Positions 8,318 through 19,015 of a stretch of DNA of 64,000 nt are shown one piece after another. The stretch's first letter is position 1, and each line of letters opens with the position of its first letter. The notes beneath the pieces were generated by a model that was not told the DNA's origin, ran no database searches, and worked only from the letters and a program-made list of their open reading frames with translations. The DNA is from Cognaticolwellia mytili (lineage in GTDB: Bacteria; Pseudomonadota; Gammaproteobacteria; Enterobacterales; Alteromonadaceae), in assembly GCF_002104475.1 (NCBI RefSeq), contig NZ_NBOF01000003.1, positions 124,001 through 188,000 of the forward strand, in the 5' to 3' direction. Made by a program: the position numbers and the translations under genes.

Positions 8318-10675
8318 ATGTCGGCAAGAAAACCACCTCAAACTAAAACTACTCCTACTAAAAAAAATAGCTCCAAAAAGCCGGAAGTTAAAGCGCGCAG
8401 TCGTATGCGTCGAGCATTACGTTGGTCATTGTTTTTTACGCTGAAAATGACCTTGTTAACGGTTTTTGTTATCGCTTTATATAGCATTTACCTTGATAGC
8501 AAAGTTCGGAATAAGTTTGAAGGCCAACGTTGGCAAGTGCCAGTGCAAGTTTACGGCAAGCTAGAAAGCTATGAGGTCGGTGGTAAGTTGAATCTTACCG
8601 AGCTTAAACAGGCATTGTTGGCGAATCGCTATAAAAAAGTACAGCGAGTTCAAAGACCGGGTGAATTTGCTTTATCTAAAAGTCGCGCGATTATTTTTCG
8701 TAGAGCTTTTGACTTTGGCGCCGGTATTGAAGCCAGTAAAAAAATCACCTTAGATGTTAGTAATAATGTGATTAAGGCGTTATATCTTGATGATATAGCC
8801 GTGAATCAAATCGTATTAGAGCCGCTACTACTGGATAGGATTTTACCTGAAAGTAAAGAAGACAGGGTATTGGTTTCCTTACAAGCGGTACCCGAAGAAT
8901 TATTAGATACGCTTTTATTGGTAGAAGACAGAGATTTTTATTTCCATTATGGAGTGTCCCCGTTAGGTATTTTAAGAGCTTTATATCAAAACCTTAAAGC
9001 AGGAAGAACAGTGCAGGGCGGTAGTACGTTAACCCAGCAATTGGTTAAAAATATGTTTTTAACTCGCGATAAAACCATATGGCGAAAAGTTAACGAAGCG
9101 CTGATGGCGTTAATTTTGGAGTACCGTTATAGCAAAGACCAACTGCTCGAAGCCTACATCAATGAAGTATATTTAGGTCAGCATTATGCCAATGGTATTT
9201 ATGGCTTTGGTTTAGCGGCAGAATTTTATTTTGGTAAATCCATCCAATCACTGAATGTTGAGCAAATGGCGATGCTAATCGCACAAGTAAAAGGGCCTAG
9301 TTATTATGATCCGTGGCGCTTTCCTGCTCGTACATTGAAACGCCGTGATTTAGTTTTGCGATTAATGTACCAACAAGAAATTATTACGCGATATGAGTTT
9401 GAAAGTGCGCTTGAATCGCCGTTATCAATTAGAAAAACTCGTCGTATTGCTCAACAGAAATTTCCTGCCTATTTACAGTTGGTAAAAGCTGAACTTTCAA
9501 GGCACTTATCTGAATATGAGCAGCAATCGGGTGTACGAGTTTTTACCGGTTTTTCAATAACGCAACAAAGTGCGTTACAAGCGAGTATTAATCAGCAGTT
9601 ACCCGCTTTGGAGAAAAAAACAGGCTCAGCGCTGCAAGTAGCTATGGTGGTATCTGATTTTCAAAGTGGTGCTATTCGTGCGTTAGTTGGCGGTAAAAAA
9701 GCTGGCTATGCTGGTTTTAATCGGGCTTTACATGCCAAACGCCCAATAGGGTCGTTAATCAAACCAGCAGTATATCTTGCGGCGCTAGAACGTTATCAGC
9801 GTTTTAACTTAGCGAGTTTAATCGAAGATAAGGCCATTACACTTTCGAGTGAAGACGGCCAAGCATGGAAACCGAAAAATTATAATGGCAAATATCAAGG
9901 CCAAGTACATTTAGTTGATGCCTTAGCCTCTAGCCTTAACATTCCAACGGTTAATTTAGGTATGGAATTAGGGTTAGACAATATAGCACAAGCCATTCAT
10001 TTATTAGGTTACGCTGGCGATATTGTTACACGACCTTCGATGTTACTTGGTTCCTTAAATATGTCACCGATAGAAGTAAATCAACTGTATCTACCGCTAG
10101 CTAATCGTGGTTCTGCAGAGCAGTCACATGCCATTGAAAGAGTAGTCAACGCCGACGGTGAAACCTTATGGCAGTTTGAAGCGCAACAGCAGCAAGTAAT
10201 ATCAGCGCAGGCGGCATACTTACTTGACTTCGCGTTAACTAAAGTGGCTAAGTCAGGTACTGCTCGCTCATTAACTTGGCGTCTTAAGGATAAAAATTTA
10301 GCAGGAAAAACGGGTACAACCAATGATCAACGTGATAGTTGGTTTGTTGGCTATGACAACGAACTATTAGTAACAACTTGGCTTGGACGTGATGATAATA
10401 AGCCAACCAAGCTAACTGGGAGTAGCGGCGCTTTGGTGCTATTTGCAGAATTTATGAAAAAAAATGGTGTGCAAAGTCGGCTAAAAAAAATTCCCACTAA
10501 TGTTGAGCTAGTCCGATTTGATAACAAAAGTGGTCGTGCAGTAAGTGAAGCATGTGATAACTCTCAATTACTGCCAGCGGTGACCAGCGGTTTAGTTTAC
10601 GAAAGTGAATGTGAGTATGATGCTAAGCATGTGAAGAAGAAAAAGTCATGGTTTGATAAAATATTTGGTGAATAG
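8318..10675 (+). CDS. mrcB: Penicillin-binding protein 1B (bifunctional peptidoglycan synthase)
   Basis: An inner-membrane class A PBP of 785 residues that polymerises and cross-links peptidoglycan. A basic cytoplasmic tail is followed by one membrane segment (about residues 38-58) and a UB2H-like domain that begins near QVPVQVYGKLESY. The GT51 glycosyltransferase shows EDRDFYFHYG near residue 205 and GGSTLTQQLVKNM. The transpeptidase has the active-site SLIK near residue 478, SLN in LASSLNIPTVN and the KTGT motif near residue 663. In this window it is accompanied by lpoA, the outer-membrane activator of PBP1A; an LpoB gene, the PBP1B activator, is not seen. Confidence 0.95.
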   Translation: MSARKPPQTKTTPTKKNSSKKPEVKARSRMRRALRWSLFFTLKMTLLTVFVIALYSIYLDSKVRNKFEGQRWQVPVQVYGKLESYEVGGKLNLTELKQALLANRYKKVQRVQRPGEFALSKSRAIIFRRAFDFGAGIEASKKITLDVSNNVIKALYLDDIAVNQIVLEPLLLDRILPESKEDRVLVSLQAVPEELLDTLLLVEDRDFYFHYGVSPLGILRALYQNLKAGRTVQGGSTLTQQLVKNMFLTRDKTIWRKVNEALMALILEYRYSKDQLLEAYINEVYLGQHYANGIYGFGLAAEFYFGKSIQSLNVEQMAMLIAQVKGPSYYDPWRFPARTLKRRDLVLRLMYQQEIITRYEFESALESPLSIRKTRRIAQQKFPAYLQLVKAELSRHLSEYEQQSGVRVFTGFSITQQSALQASINQQLPALEKKTGSALQVAMVVSDFQSGAIRALVGGKKAGYAGFNRALHAKRPIGSLIKPAVYLAALERYQRFNLASLIEDKAITLSSEDGQAWKPKNYNGKYQGQVHLVDALASSLNIPTVNLGMELGLDNIAQAIHLLGYAGDIVTRPSMLLGSLNMSPIEVNQLYLPLANRGSAEQSHAIERVVNADGETLWQFEAQQQQVISAQAAYLLDFALTKVAKSGTARSLTWRLKDKNLAGKTGTTNDQRDSWFVGYDNELLVTTWLGRDDNKPTKLTGSSGALVLFAEFMKKNGVQSRLKKIPTNVELVRFDNKSGRAVSEACDNSQLLPAVTSGLVYESECEYDAKHVKKKKSWFDKIFGE

Positions 10676-10860
10676 ATCTGCTGAAAATTCAATCGTTAAG
10701 CTTTCTAGCGTTTGTATTTATAGTTTTTGCGTTTGAATAACGCTCATTAGAAACTATGGTTAATAGGTAGCTTGTTTACAGGGCTGTAATTTAAAATAGT
10801 AAAGGAAACGCCACTACAGTAATAAAGGTATCCACTCTTTTCTCTAGTCAAGGGAGCAAA

Positions 10861-11295
10861 ATGAAATATAGACTAAGTTTTGGTTACTTTACCTTACTTG
10901 CTGATAACATTGTTGAGGTGATAATTGATGATGACGTAATAATGTCATTAGAAATGGTTGAAGAATGTGATCTATTTTTTAAAACACATATCTTGGGCGA
11001 GTTTGGTATGCTAATAAATCGTATTAATAAATACACTTATAGCTATGAAGCTCAATTGACAATCGGTTCGTATCAAGGCCTGAAAGCGATAGCATTTGTT
11101 TATTACAGTGATAAATGTAAAAACCTTTTTGAAGAGCTTAATGTAGCGCGTGCATATGATCATTGGAACAGCCAATTATTTTCTGGTTTGGATTTAGGTT
11201 GGCAACAAGCATTAAATTGGTTAGAACAAGAGCTTTTACCTGATAAAAAGCAAGTTGAAAGTAACTTTATTAAGGAATGCCTAAAAGGTAGGTAA
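10861..11295 (+). CDS. Small STAS-like protein of unknown function
   Basis: A soluble, acidic 144-residue protein with AAGGGAG just before its ATG. It has no signal peptide or membrane segment. The pattern of strands and amphipathic helices, with FGMLINRINKYTYSYEAQL in the middle and a C-terminal helix WQQALNWLEQELL, suggests the STAS/SpoIIAA-like fold also proposed for the gene at 0.65-1.06 kb. It forms its own transcription unit, closed by a terminator that is part of a dispersed repeat. No function can be given. Confidence 0.6.
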   Translation: MKYRLSFGYFTLLADNIVEVIIDDDVIMSLEMVEECDLFFKTHILGEFGMLINRINKYTYSYEAQLTIGSYQGLKAIAFVYYSDKCKNLFEELNVARAYDHWNSQLFSGLDLGWQQALNWLEQELLPDKKQVESNFIKECLKGR

Positions 11296-11318
11296 CCATA
11301 ATTAACGTTAATAAAATG

Positions 11319-11348
11319 AAAAAAGCAAACCTTAGGGTTTGCTTTTTT
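11319..11348 (+). terminator. Rho-independent terminator leading into a dispersed repeat
   Basis: The stem AAGCAAACC/GGTTTGCTT is extended by six A-T pairs, has a TTAG loop and ends in a T-run. It closes the small gene upstream. The T-run joins directly to the repeat sequence GTTCAGGAGGAACGGTATGC. Confidence 0.85.
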
Positions 11349-11640
11349 ATGTTCAGGAGGAACGGTATGCTCTGATCACAGGGGTGTGAATGAATGGCGA
11401 TGTTCAAGCCTCTCCCGTACATCCTGTCCTACGAGGCATTAGTGCGTCTCGGTAATTGCTCCTGCATTACTCTAATGACCAACATCTCTGTTGGAACATG
11501 CACGTCGATGAACAGTATGCCATGATCACTTGGCGATCTTAGCCCTACGTTAATGCTTCCTCTGACATTCTGCCTTACAAGGTATTAGTGTGCCTTGATA
11601 GTTGCTCTTACATTAATTTAATGAGCAACATACATATCGA
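11349..11640 (+). repeat. Dispersed repeat, copy 2, with internal tandem duplication
   Basis: This gene-free stretch holds two diverged units of about 148 bp head to tail. AACGGTATGC...TGATCAC at 11361 matches AACAGTATGC...TGATCAC at 11511. CCTACGAGGCATTAGTG at 11428 matches CCTTACAAGGTATTAGTG at 11573, and the following GTAATTGCTCCTGCATTA and ATAGTTGCTCTTACATTA blocks also align. It shares its first 50 bases with the repeats at 0.57 kb and 62.46 kb. The unit is rich in short palindromes, and no open frame or tRNA-like fold was seen. The bases from 11641 to the dolP stop show nothing recognisable. Confidence 0.7.
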
Positions 11641-11736
11641 TAAACCGTCAGCTATAGCTATTTGTTCCAGAAAACTAAGTATTTTGCGTATCCGAGTTTA
11701 GGCGATTTACATCCATGTAGGCATGGTGATGCTTCA

Positions 11737-12312
11737 TTATTGATTAATATACTCAAATATTTTAAGTACCCGATTAACGCCACCAACATTACGAGCAATG
11801 TCAACGGCGATATCAGCTTGCGCTTTTGTCACTAAGCCCATTAAAAATACTTCACCATTTTCGGTAACCACTTTAATATTGTTGGCATTCAACTTTTTAT
11901 CACTAAATAATGCCGTTTTCACTTTTGAAGTTAACCATATATCGTTAGTTTTTGTGGTAAACGCCGTGGTGTTACCAATGCGAATTTGATTATGCAGCTG
12001 ATTCACACCATTAATTTCACTAAATAGCTTAATGGCTTGATCACGTAAGTAGCTATTAGGTGCTTGCCCAACGACTAAGACACTGCCATTAACACTAATA
12101 ACTTGCAAATTAGTATTTGCGCTTAAAGCATCATTTTCGGCTAGTCTTTTATGAGCATCAAGTTCAATTTTTTGATCATCAATTTGATTGCCTAATGAAC
12201 GGTTATCGGTAGCAACACTGGCGCCACCAACCACACCAACAACGGCTGCAGCAATACAACCTTGTAAAAGCGCCGCGCTAATAATAATTGCAACAATAGA
12301 TTTTATTGACAT
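11737..12312 (-). CDS. dolP: Outer-membrane lipoprotein DolP (YraP), two BON domains
   Basis: A 191-residue lipoprotein with a signal peptide and lipobox LLQGC, followed by AAAVVGVVGGASVATDNRS as in E. coli DolP. Two BON domains follow; the second contains NDIWLTSKVKTALF and VTENGEVFLMGLVT, nearly identical to the E. coli sequence. In E. coli the protein sits at the outer membrane and division site, supports the BAM complex and is needed for envelope integrity. I start at the ATG at 12312, two bases from the diaA stop; upstream ATGs overlap diaA. It is last in the operon lpoA-yraN-diaA-dolP. Confidence 0.93.
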   Translation of the reverse strand: MSIKSIVAIIISAALLQGCIAAAVVGVVGGASVATDNRSLGNQIDDQKIELDAHKRLAENDALSANTNLQVISVNGSVLVVGQAPNSYLRDQAIKLFSEINGVNQLHNQIRIGNTTAFTTKTNDIWLTSKVKTALFSDKKLNANNIKVVTENGEVFLMGLVTKAQADIAVDIARNVGGVNRVLKIFEYINQ

Positions 12313-12313
12313 A

Positions 12314-12925
<612 letters not shown>

Positions 12926-12932
12926 TTATTCA

Positions 12933-13301
12933 TCAAAAGGCATTTTTCAGCCAAGTAATTTCTGGGTTGGTGATGTCACCTTGCAAGGCGATAACATCGA
13001 ATCGGCAGGAAGTATTATATTCATTTAATCCTGCTTGTTGCAGATAATATGCTGCACATTGTTTAATTTTTTGCTGTTTTTGAGCTGAAATGGCTGAAAT
13101 TGCACCGCCAAAACTATTACTTCGACGAAATTTTACTTCAACAAACACCCAAGTGTCAGCTTCAGTCATCACTAAATCAACTTCGCCACCGCGATTATGA
13201 AAATTGGCAGCTTGTAGTGATAACCCTTGTTTAGCCAGATAGCCTGCCGCTAATTGTTCAGTAACTTTACCTATTGATACCGAGTTATTAGTTAACGGCA
13301 A
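12933..13301 (-). CDS. yraN: YraN/UPF0102 nuclease-fold protein
   Basis: A 122-residue protein of the UPF0102 family, which has an endonuclease-like (Holliday-junction resolvase) fold but no agreed function. The family core is present: NFHNRGGEVDLVM, then WVFVEVKFRR, where Glu/Asp and ExK would be the catalytic positions, and CRFDVIAL. The start is a TTG with AAGG eight bases upstream, inside the last codons of lpoA (14-bp overlap), so translation is probably coupled. A standard member of the lpoA operon. Confidence 0.9.
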   Translation of the reverse strand: MPLTNNSVSIGKVTEQLAAGYLAKQGLSLQAANFHNRGGEVDLVMTEADTWVFVEVKFRRSNSFGGAISAISAQKQQKIKQCAAYYLQQAGLNEYNTSCRFDVIALQGDITNPEITWLKNAF

Positions 13302-15138
13302 TTTCTTGTACCTTATTGCGACTATATTTACCCCAAATTAAGCTGCGCCTTAAAATATTGTCACGGCCCAATTGCAGTATGCCGGTTTGACCATAATGTC
13401 TGACATAAGTTTTATTTTTCATTGCCGAAATTTTATCAACTAAAGCTAAGCTATCAAAGCCCATAGCAAAAATAGTTTGTAAGCTATCGCTGCGATTTGG
13501 CCAAAGTATTTTAGCCTTAGCTGCTAAAGCTTTATTTTGTTGCTTACTTGATAGCTGCCAAGGCATTTCGGTAAAGGTTAGTCCAGATAAGTCGCGATTA
13601 TCGCTTTTATCGCTTTTAGTGCTGTGACTGCGAGAGCTAGCGTAGACCGGAATAATGTCAGCAAATGGGCTGATGTTAACATCAATATAAGGCTTTAATA
13701 GTTTAGTTTCCAATGGCAAACCAACAATATAAATCATGTCGATATCTCGACGATTACGAAGTTCACTTTTAATAGAGTACTTAATTCTACTATTTAAGTC
13801 CTTAGTACGTTGCTGGCTTAAATCAACACCTAGGCTAGCTTTTAGCTGGTTTTGCATTTTTGCGTCACTATTGAAAAATACAATCTCAGGTTGCTGGTCT
13901 GTAATGTGCTGCCATTGTTGGCTAAAGGTTTTTGCAATACGGCGACTGGCTTTATCTTGATGACTTAAAATAATTGGCCGCTTATAATGCTGGCGGCTTA
14001 ATGTGGTTGCTGCTTGTATGGCTTCATCTTCAGGTCGCATCGATAAGGCAACTTGATGCGGTTTTAATACTGTCGCTGTAGGAAGGTTAAGTAATAATGT
14101 TGGTAGTGTTAGTGCTTCTTGTGCCAAATATTTTTTAACATTTTTTTTCAATAATGGGCCAATAACAGCATCAATATTCATCTCTGCTAGCTGCAAAGCT
14201 AGGGTAGACATGTCTAAGGTTGTTGAATCAATAAAATGTAATGTTGCACCACTGTTATTGTCATAAGCCGCTAATATGCCTTGCTGAGCGACTTTTCCTG
14301 CCCTTTCTTGTTTACCTGATAAAGGGATAATTATCGCGATATTTTTATTTTCGTTGGCTACTATTGGCTCAAGTTGCTGTAATTGAGTGATCACATGCTG
14401 AGCTGGGTGGGTTTTATATTCCCGTTGCCATTGACTTAAATAACGCTGAAAGCGCGTATTATCACTTCCAAACTTATTAGCAAAAGACAGTAATTTACTC
14501 CAGCCTTTTATTTTTGGTGGAGCCATTTTCACTAGCTGTTGATGTTGCCACTGTGATAATTGGCAAAGTTGTTGCCATATGGCGTCTATTTCATTAGTGC
14601 TCGCCTGAGGGTTTTTTACAAAGGCTCTTAACTTTGCGTTTAATGCCGCAATTGGTAAGTTTCGCTTTGTTTGCACCAAAGCTAAAGTTTGATAGTAGGA
14701 AAGACCGTGATTAAGGCTTGTCGTTGCTATTATTTTATTAGCATTTTCTAGTGCTTGGTAAGCTTTATTTGTTTGTTCTAACGCTAATAGACTTTTTGCG
14801 CTGATCACAGACAACTGATATTTTTTTAAGGGGAGCTGCGTTAACGGCATGGTTTGGTTAGCCAACCATAGAGCTTTGTGTGGTTTAGTTTCAAGCAAGT
14901 ATAGCTCGCTAGCTTGAATGAACGAATCTACTGCTGCACTACTATCCTGAGAAAGCGCTTGTGCCATCAGTTGCTTAGCGGTCAGTGTAGTTGCTACTTT
15001 TTCAACTAACTCTACTTTTTCAGGTAACGATTTAGTTACTTTCGTTGACTTTGTTGTCGAGCAACTCACCAGTAACATCATACTAATGATCGCGAGTAGA
15101 GTACTTTTTTTAGGTGAAAACCATTTTGTCAGTGTCAA
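13288..15138 (-). CDS. lpoA: PBP1A activator lipoprotein LpoA
   Basis: An outer-membrane lipoprotein of 616 residues that reaches through the periplasm to stimulate PBP1A. A signal peptide ends in the lipobox LLVSC near residue 26. The N-terminal half is helical and TPR-like, and the C-terminal half (from about residue 260, [16 protein letters not shown]) is a type 1 periplasmic-binding-protein fold, as in E. coli LpoA. The start is taken as TTG because later ATGs would remove most of the signal peptide; no strong ribosome site is seen, so the start is uncertain. It is divergent from rsmI across 77 bp, the arrangement found in E. coli. Confidence 0.92.
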   Translation of the reverse strand: MTLTKWFSPKKSTLLAIISMMLLVSCSTTKSTKVTKSLPEKVELVEKVATTLTAKQLMAQALSQDSSAAVDSFIQASELYLLETKPHKALWLANQTMPLTQLPLKKYQLSVISAKSLLALEQTNKAYQALENANKIIATTSLNHGLSYYQTLALVQTKRNLPIAALNAKLRAFVKNPQASTNEIDAIWQQLCQLSQWQHQQLVKMAPPKIKGWSKLLSFANKFGSDNTRFQRYLSQWQREYKTHPAQHVITQLQQLEPIVANENKNIAIIIPLSGKQERAGKVAQQGILAAYDNNSGATLHFIDSTTLDMSTLALQLAEMNIDAVIGPLLKKNVKKYLAQEALTLPTLLLNLPTATVLKPHQVALSMRPEDEAIQAATTLSRQHYKRPIILSHQDKASRRIAKTFSQQWQHITDQQPEIVFFNSDAKMQNQLKASLGVDLSQQRTKDLNSRIKYSIKSELRNRRDIDMIYIVGLPLETKLLKPYIDVNISPFADIIPVYASSRSHSTKSDKSDNRDLSGLTFTEMPWQLSSKQQNKALAAKAKILWPNRSDSLQTIFAMGFDSLALVDKISAMKNKTYVRHYGQTGILQLGRDNILRRSLIWGKYSRNKVQEIAVN

Positions 15139-15215
15139 AGGTAAGAAATCCGTACTTTTTAAGAGTGCTTTATAATAAACTTCATCCTCTTCAGTCTCAA
15201 CACAAGTATTTTAAT

Positions 15216-16073
15216 ATGTCAGAACAAATTATTCAGCCAAGTACCCTTTATATCGTCGCAACTCCTATTGGCAACTTAGCTGACATCAGTAAACGCGCAC
15301 TTCACGTGCTAGAAAATGTTGATGTAATTGCTTGTGAAGATACTCGACATACTCAGCGCTTATTATCGGCATACAGTATTAAAAATAGAACAATGTCGAT
15401 GCATGACCATAATGAGCGACAACGCCAAGAACAAATAGCTAAATTATTGCAAGAAGGGAAAAGTGTTGCTTTAGTGTCTGATGCTGGAACGCCATTAATC
15501 AGTGACCCTGGTTTTCACCTTGTTCGCCATTGTCGTCAACTTGGTTTAGCGGTTTCACCGATTCCAGGTGCTTGTGCTGCTATTTCTGCTTTATCAGCTG
15601 CTGGGTTGCCAACTGATAGATTTACCTTTGAAGGCTTTTTACCCTCTAAATCAGGTGCGAGACAAGCCACATTGAATGATCTTGCGAGTGAAACACGTAC
15701 TATGGTGTTTTATGATGCGCCGCGTCGTGCAATTGATACCGTTGAAGATATTGTTAAAGTACTCGGTGGCGAGCGTTATGTTGTAATGGCACGTGAACTA
15801 ACCAAAACTTTTGAAACTGTTCATTCAGATACTGCTGAAAACTTATTAGCTTGGTTACAGGAAGATCCTAATCAACTTAAAGGTGAAATGGTGCTAATTA
15901 TTGAAGGCCATAAAGTTGACCCAAATAAAATTCCCGCCAATGTTGTTGCAACATTGAAATTATTATTATCTGAAATGAAGCCTAAAAAAGCATGTGCAAT
16001 AGCAGCCGAAATTTATGGCGTAAAGAAGAATGCTCTATATGAATACGCACTTGCTATGAAAACTACGTTATAA
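15216..16073 (+). CDS. rsmI: 16S rRNA C1402 2'-O-methyltransferase RsmI
   Basis: A 285-residue SAM-dependent methyltransferase (tetrapyrrole-methylase fold) that methylates the ribose of C1402 in 16S rRNA. It shows the family opening [18 protein letters not shown], the segment [24 protein letters not shown] and the FEGFLP block. The ATG at 16 codons before that opening is preferred to an earlier in-frame codon, because the product then matches the family length. Its last six bases overlap the convergent GST gene. rnpB lies 0.7 kb downstream. Confidence 0.95.
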   Translation: MSEQIIQPSTLYIVATPIGNLADISKRALHVLENVDVIACEDTRHTQRLLSAYSIKNRTMSMHDHNERQRQEQIAKLLQEGKSVALVSDAGTPLISDPGFHLVRHCRQLGLAVSPIPGACAAISALSAAGLPTDRFTFEGFLPSKSGARQATLNDLASETRTMVFYDAPRRAIDTVEDIVKVLGGERYVVMARELTKTFETVHSDTAENLLAWLQEDPNQLKGEMVLIIEGHKVDPNKIPANVVATLKLLLSEMKPKKACAIAAEIYGVKKNALYEYALAMKTTL

Positions 16074-16718
16074 CTCAATAGACTTTATTGTGTAATTACT
16101 TATTTCTTGACCTATATTTTTTATTGCAATAAAGCTTTCTCTATTTTTTAGTTTTTGTAGGTAAGCATATGTTTGTGGCTGATATGACTTAGCTAAGCCC
16201 AGTAACTCCCCTAGATACAGAGCGTATCCAATGGAAATATCAGCCATCGTGAATTTATTTGCTACTAAGTAAGTGTGATGCTCTAAATGTATATTTAGAC
16301 GTTTTAATCGAGCTAAATACCAAATGGCATAATCTTTGACAACCTGTGGCTGTCGACGCTCTAGTTTTTCAAACTGGCCATATCGTAATATTAATGTTTG
16401 CGGAAATGTTAGAGTTGCATCGCTACTAAATAGCCAATTTAGATACGCACCATAATCTTTGTGTGTTGTTGCTACGGTCAAATTTATTTTTTGATAGCGC
16501 TCAGCAAGATAAAGCAGCATAGCGCTTGACTCGGTTAGCGTTGTCTCATCATCTTTTAAAAAGGGAACGGTGCCTAATGGGTTGGTCTCTAAATATGATC
16601 GTTCTAAAATTCGTGGTGGGAATGGTAATGAGTGAAGGCGATACTTAAGCTTCATTTCTTCTAATGCCCATAATACACGAAGTGAGCGAGTATTGTGGCA
16701 ATGCCATAGTTCGATCAT
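16068..16718 (-). CDS. Glutathione S-transferase family protein
   Basis: A 216-residue cytosolic protein. The N-terminal thioredoxin-like domain has the family features [12 protein letters not shown] and the glutathione-contacting [14 protein letters not shown]. The C-terminal helical domain contains [18 protein letters not shown], the usual GST folding-motif region. The initial strand [21 protein letters not shown] places a serine at the usual catalytic position. Convergent and slightly overlapping with rsmI. The substrate cannot be told from sequence. Confidence 0.88.
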   Translation of the reverse strand: MIELWHCHNTRSLRVLWALEEMKLKYRLHSLPFPPRILERSYLETNPLGTVPFLKDDETTLTESSAMLLYLAERYQKINLTVATTHKDYGAYLNWLFSSDATLTFPQTLILRYGQFEKLERRQPQVVKDYAIWYLARLKRLNIHLEHHTYLVANKFTMADISIGYALYLGELLGLAKSYQPQTYAYLQKLKNRESFIAIKNIGQEISNYTIKSIEL

Positions 16719-16780
16719 AAGTAAGCCAGCTTAGTTTTTGAGATTACTATATCAGCAGAGTGCTATTAGCGATATTTATT

Positions 16781-16810
16781 TTAGACCTAAACAAAAATAT
16801 GGGGTAGAAT
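16781..16810 (+). promoter_or_regulatory. Sigma-70 promoter of rnpB
   Basis: TTAGAC and TAGAAT are separated by 18 bases, and the -10 box ends seven bases before the conserved start of the RNase P RNA. This is predicted from sequence and position alone. Confidence 0.6.
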
Positions 16811-16816
16811 GCGCGC

Positions 16817-17242
16817 CGAGTTGACGAGACAATCGCTGCTTCATCGTTGTGCCTTCGGGTAGACAGATGGGGGGGAGGAAAGTCCGGGCTCCAATGAGCA
16901 GGGTGCCAGGTAACGCCTGGGCGGCGTGAGCCGACGACAAGTGCAGCAGAGAGAAGACCGCCGATGGTTACTTTTTCGAAAGTTTCACAGGTAAGGCTGA
17001 AAGGGTGCGGTAAGAGCGCACCGGATTGCTGGTAACAGTAATTGCAGGGTAAACTCCACCCGGAGCAAGACCAAATAGGGTTTCATGACTATTTAAGCGC
17101 AAGTTTGAATAGTATAAGCGTGGCTCGCGTGGAAACCGGGTAGGTTGCTTGAGCTATAGAGCGATTTATAGCCTAGACGAATGATTGTCACTTTTCTTAG
17201 GAAAAGCTACAAAACCCGGCTTATGCGTCAATCTCACCAATT
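16817..17242 (+). ncRNA. rnpB: RNase P RNA (M1 RNA)
   Basis: The catalytic RNA of RNase P, bacterial type A, which removes 5' leaders from pre-tRNAs. The invariant blocks are all present in order: GAGGAAAGTCCGGGCTCC, AGGGTGCCAGGTAACGCCTG, AGAGAAGACCGCCGATGG, AAGGGTGCGGTAAGAGCGCA, AAACTCCACCCGGAGCAAG, ACCGGGTAGGTTGCTTGAG and the closing ACAAAACCCGGCTTA. At about 425 nt it is longer than the E. coli RNA (377). The extra length seems to lie in peripheral stems such as the one with CTATTTAAGCGCAAG. Ends are placed by comparison with E. coli and may be off by a few bases. Confidence 0.96.
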
Positions 17243-17248
17243 TTAGAC

Positions 17249-17286
17249 ACCGCTTGATTATTGAAAGGTAATCAAGCGGTTTTCTA
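17249..17286 (+). terminator. Rho-independent terminator after rnpB
   Basis: A perfect 12-bp stem, ACCGCTTGATTA and its complement, with an eight-base loop and a T-run, just beyond the 3' end of the RNase P RNA. Confidence 0.88.
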
Positions 17287-17508
17287 AAATTATTTCTAAT
17301 CATATTGTTACAATCAATAAATGGTGTATCTTTGACTACACCATCTTAAATTTTTCATCCAAGTTACTTAACCGGTAAGTGATAAACGTCGAAAAAATAT
17401 TTATAATAAGAAAGTTTATTGCATGTTATCGATGTTAAAAAATAATCTCGACAACATCTATTTGTTCAAAGTTGGTTTAATTACCAAACTGTATTTAAAA
17501 GGTTTTAC

Positions 17509-17787
17509 ATGGCAGCTACCGCACACGCACTTCATATTCTCGTTAAGCATAAAGAAATTGCCGAAGATATTATTAAGCAGTTAGGCAAAGGAGCCAAGTT
17601 TCAAACTTTAGCTAAAAAACACTCAACATGCCCGTCTGGCAAAAAGGGTGGTGATTTAGGTGAATTTAAACGAGGGCAAATGGTTCCTCAATTCGATAAA
17701 GTCGCATTTAGTGGCGCAATATTAGAGCCTCACTTAGTTAAAACTAAATTTGGTTGGCATATCATCAAGGTGCTTTACCGTACCTAA
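17509..17787 (+). CDS. ppiC: Parvulin peptidyl-prolyl isomerase PpiC
   Basis: A 92-residue single-domain parvulin, the same size as E. coli PpiC (93). It catalyses cis-trans isomerisation of peptidyl-proline bonds in the cytoplasm. Family motifs: [16 protein letters not shown], a central [20 protein letters not shown] and the C-terminal [16 protein letters not shown] precedes the ATG. It is a single gene after the rnpB terminator, where many relatives have the mraZ cell-wall cluster. Confidence 0.94.
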   Translation: MAATAHALHILVKHKEIAEDIIKQLGKGAKFQTLAKKHSTCPSGKKGGDLGEFKRGQMVPQFDKVAFSGAILEPHLVKTKFGWHIIKVLYRT

Positions 17788-17815
17788 TTTACAAGCACTA
17801 TGATGGTAAATTAGG
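17783..17815 (+). terminator. Hairpin at the end of ppiC
   Basis: A 10-bp perfect inverted repeat, CCTAATTTAC and its complement, starts in the last codon of ppiC and has a 13-base loop. The T-tract is weak (TGTTTGT), so termination is only possible. Confidence 0.4.
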
Positions 17816-18086
17816 TGTTTGTAAAAATTTCAGGCTTTATTTCTAAGCATGTTTTAAACTGATAATTGTCTCTTTTGTTTACCGTTCACACAATTAAATG
17901 GTGTTACGTTAGAGCTGTTAACCTCGCTGTAATTTTCGCTTACCTAGTTAAGTTGTTGATTCAACTTAATATCAAATACTCATTACCCGTAATCCAGACA
18001 GATGAATAATAAAATAAATTCAGGGTTGCTGTCACAATTCAGAGCTTGTACATTAAGTAAATAAACACTTAACTAAGGACAGTTTC

Positions 18087-18950
18087 TTGAAAATAACATC
18101 GCTTTTTTTACTCTTCTTTATGGCTATAAATAGCTATGCCGCTACCATTGAAAACAACGTGAATCATTCGTTAAAAGGGGTAAATAAAATACTCATTTTT
18201 AATGGTGATGGTAATGTCAATATTACGGCCAAAAAAGGAATTAAGTCGCTTCAGGGGAATTACACTATTGCTATGTCTGGCAGTACATCATTAGTCAATA
18301 AGCATATTGAAAATGAGATGACGATCTATAGCAAAATAGACAAAAATAAACTGACACTGAAATTTGGTTATGACGCACAAACTAAAAAATCACAGAAAAA
18401 GGCAATTACTAATATCAACCTAATTGTTCCTGATGACATCTTTATCGATTTACGTAGTAATAATGGTGATATTTCTCTATCGAACCTAACGAAAGGCGCA
18501 CGCATAATTGATAAGAAAGGGCATATTAGTATTACCAATGTTAGCGGATTCATGAGCATAAATGATGGCAGTGGTGATATCACCATTCAAGATACAAAAA
18601 GTAAATTAAAAGTTAACGACACAAAAGGCTCCATCATTATTAAAAACCATGATGGTGATTTAATTATAAATGATAAAAGTGGTGTTATTACGTTAAGTGA
18701 TACCGACGGTAAAATTAAAATTTCTGATGGCAGCGGAAATATCAAAATAAAGCGTCATATTGGCTTTATTAAAGTGACTGATAAAAAAGGGCATATTGAA
18801 ATTGATGAAAGTCGTGGCAACATAAAAATAAAATCTAAATCAGGGGAAATTGAACTAACTAATATAGAAGGAGATGTAAAAATTCTAACAAAAAATCAGT
18901 CAGATATTATAACGAAGAATGTCTCTGGAGAAATTACTCACAGCAAATAA
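18087..18950 (+). CDS. Secreted DUF4097-like beta-solenoid protein
   Basis: A 287-residue exported protein: signal peptide MKITSLFLLFFMAINSYA, then a repetitive region in which short strands recur about every 18-22 residues. The units resemble one another (NGDISLSNL, KGHISITNV, SGDITIQDT, KGSIIIKNH, DGDLIINDK, SGNIKIKRH, SGEIELTNI), which is typical of DUF4097/bactofilin-like right-handed beta-solenoids. The start is TTG with AAGGA seven bases upstream. It is rich in Lys, Asp and Ile, and more AT-rich than the housekeeping genes. It may form an operon with the next gene, 65 bp away. No enzyme motif is visible; a surface or periplasmic structural role is an inference. Confidence 0.65.
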   Translation: MKITSLFLLFFMAINSYAATIENNVNHSLKGVNKILIFNGDGNVNITAKKGIKSLQGNYTIAMSGSTSLVNKHIENEMTIYSKIDKNKLTLKFGYDAQTKKSQKKAITNINLIVPDDIFIDLRSNNGDISLSNLTKGARIIDKKGHISITNVSGFMSINDGSGDITIQDTKSKLKVNDTKGSIIIKNHDGDLIINDKSGVITLSDTDGKIKISDGSGNIKIKRHIGFIKVTDKKGHIEIDESRGNIKIKSKSGEIELTNIEGDVKILTKNQSDIITKNVSGEITHSK

Positions 18951-19015
18951 CTTGAAAGGTAAGGATGTTTACCTGAGATAATTTTTTACTCACATTAAAA
19001 TTTAAAGGAATAAAA

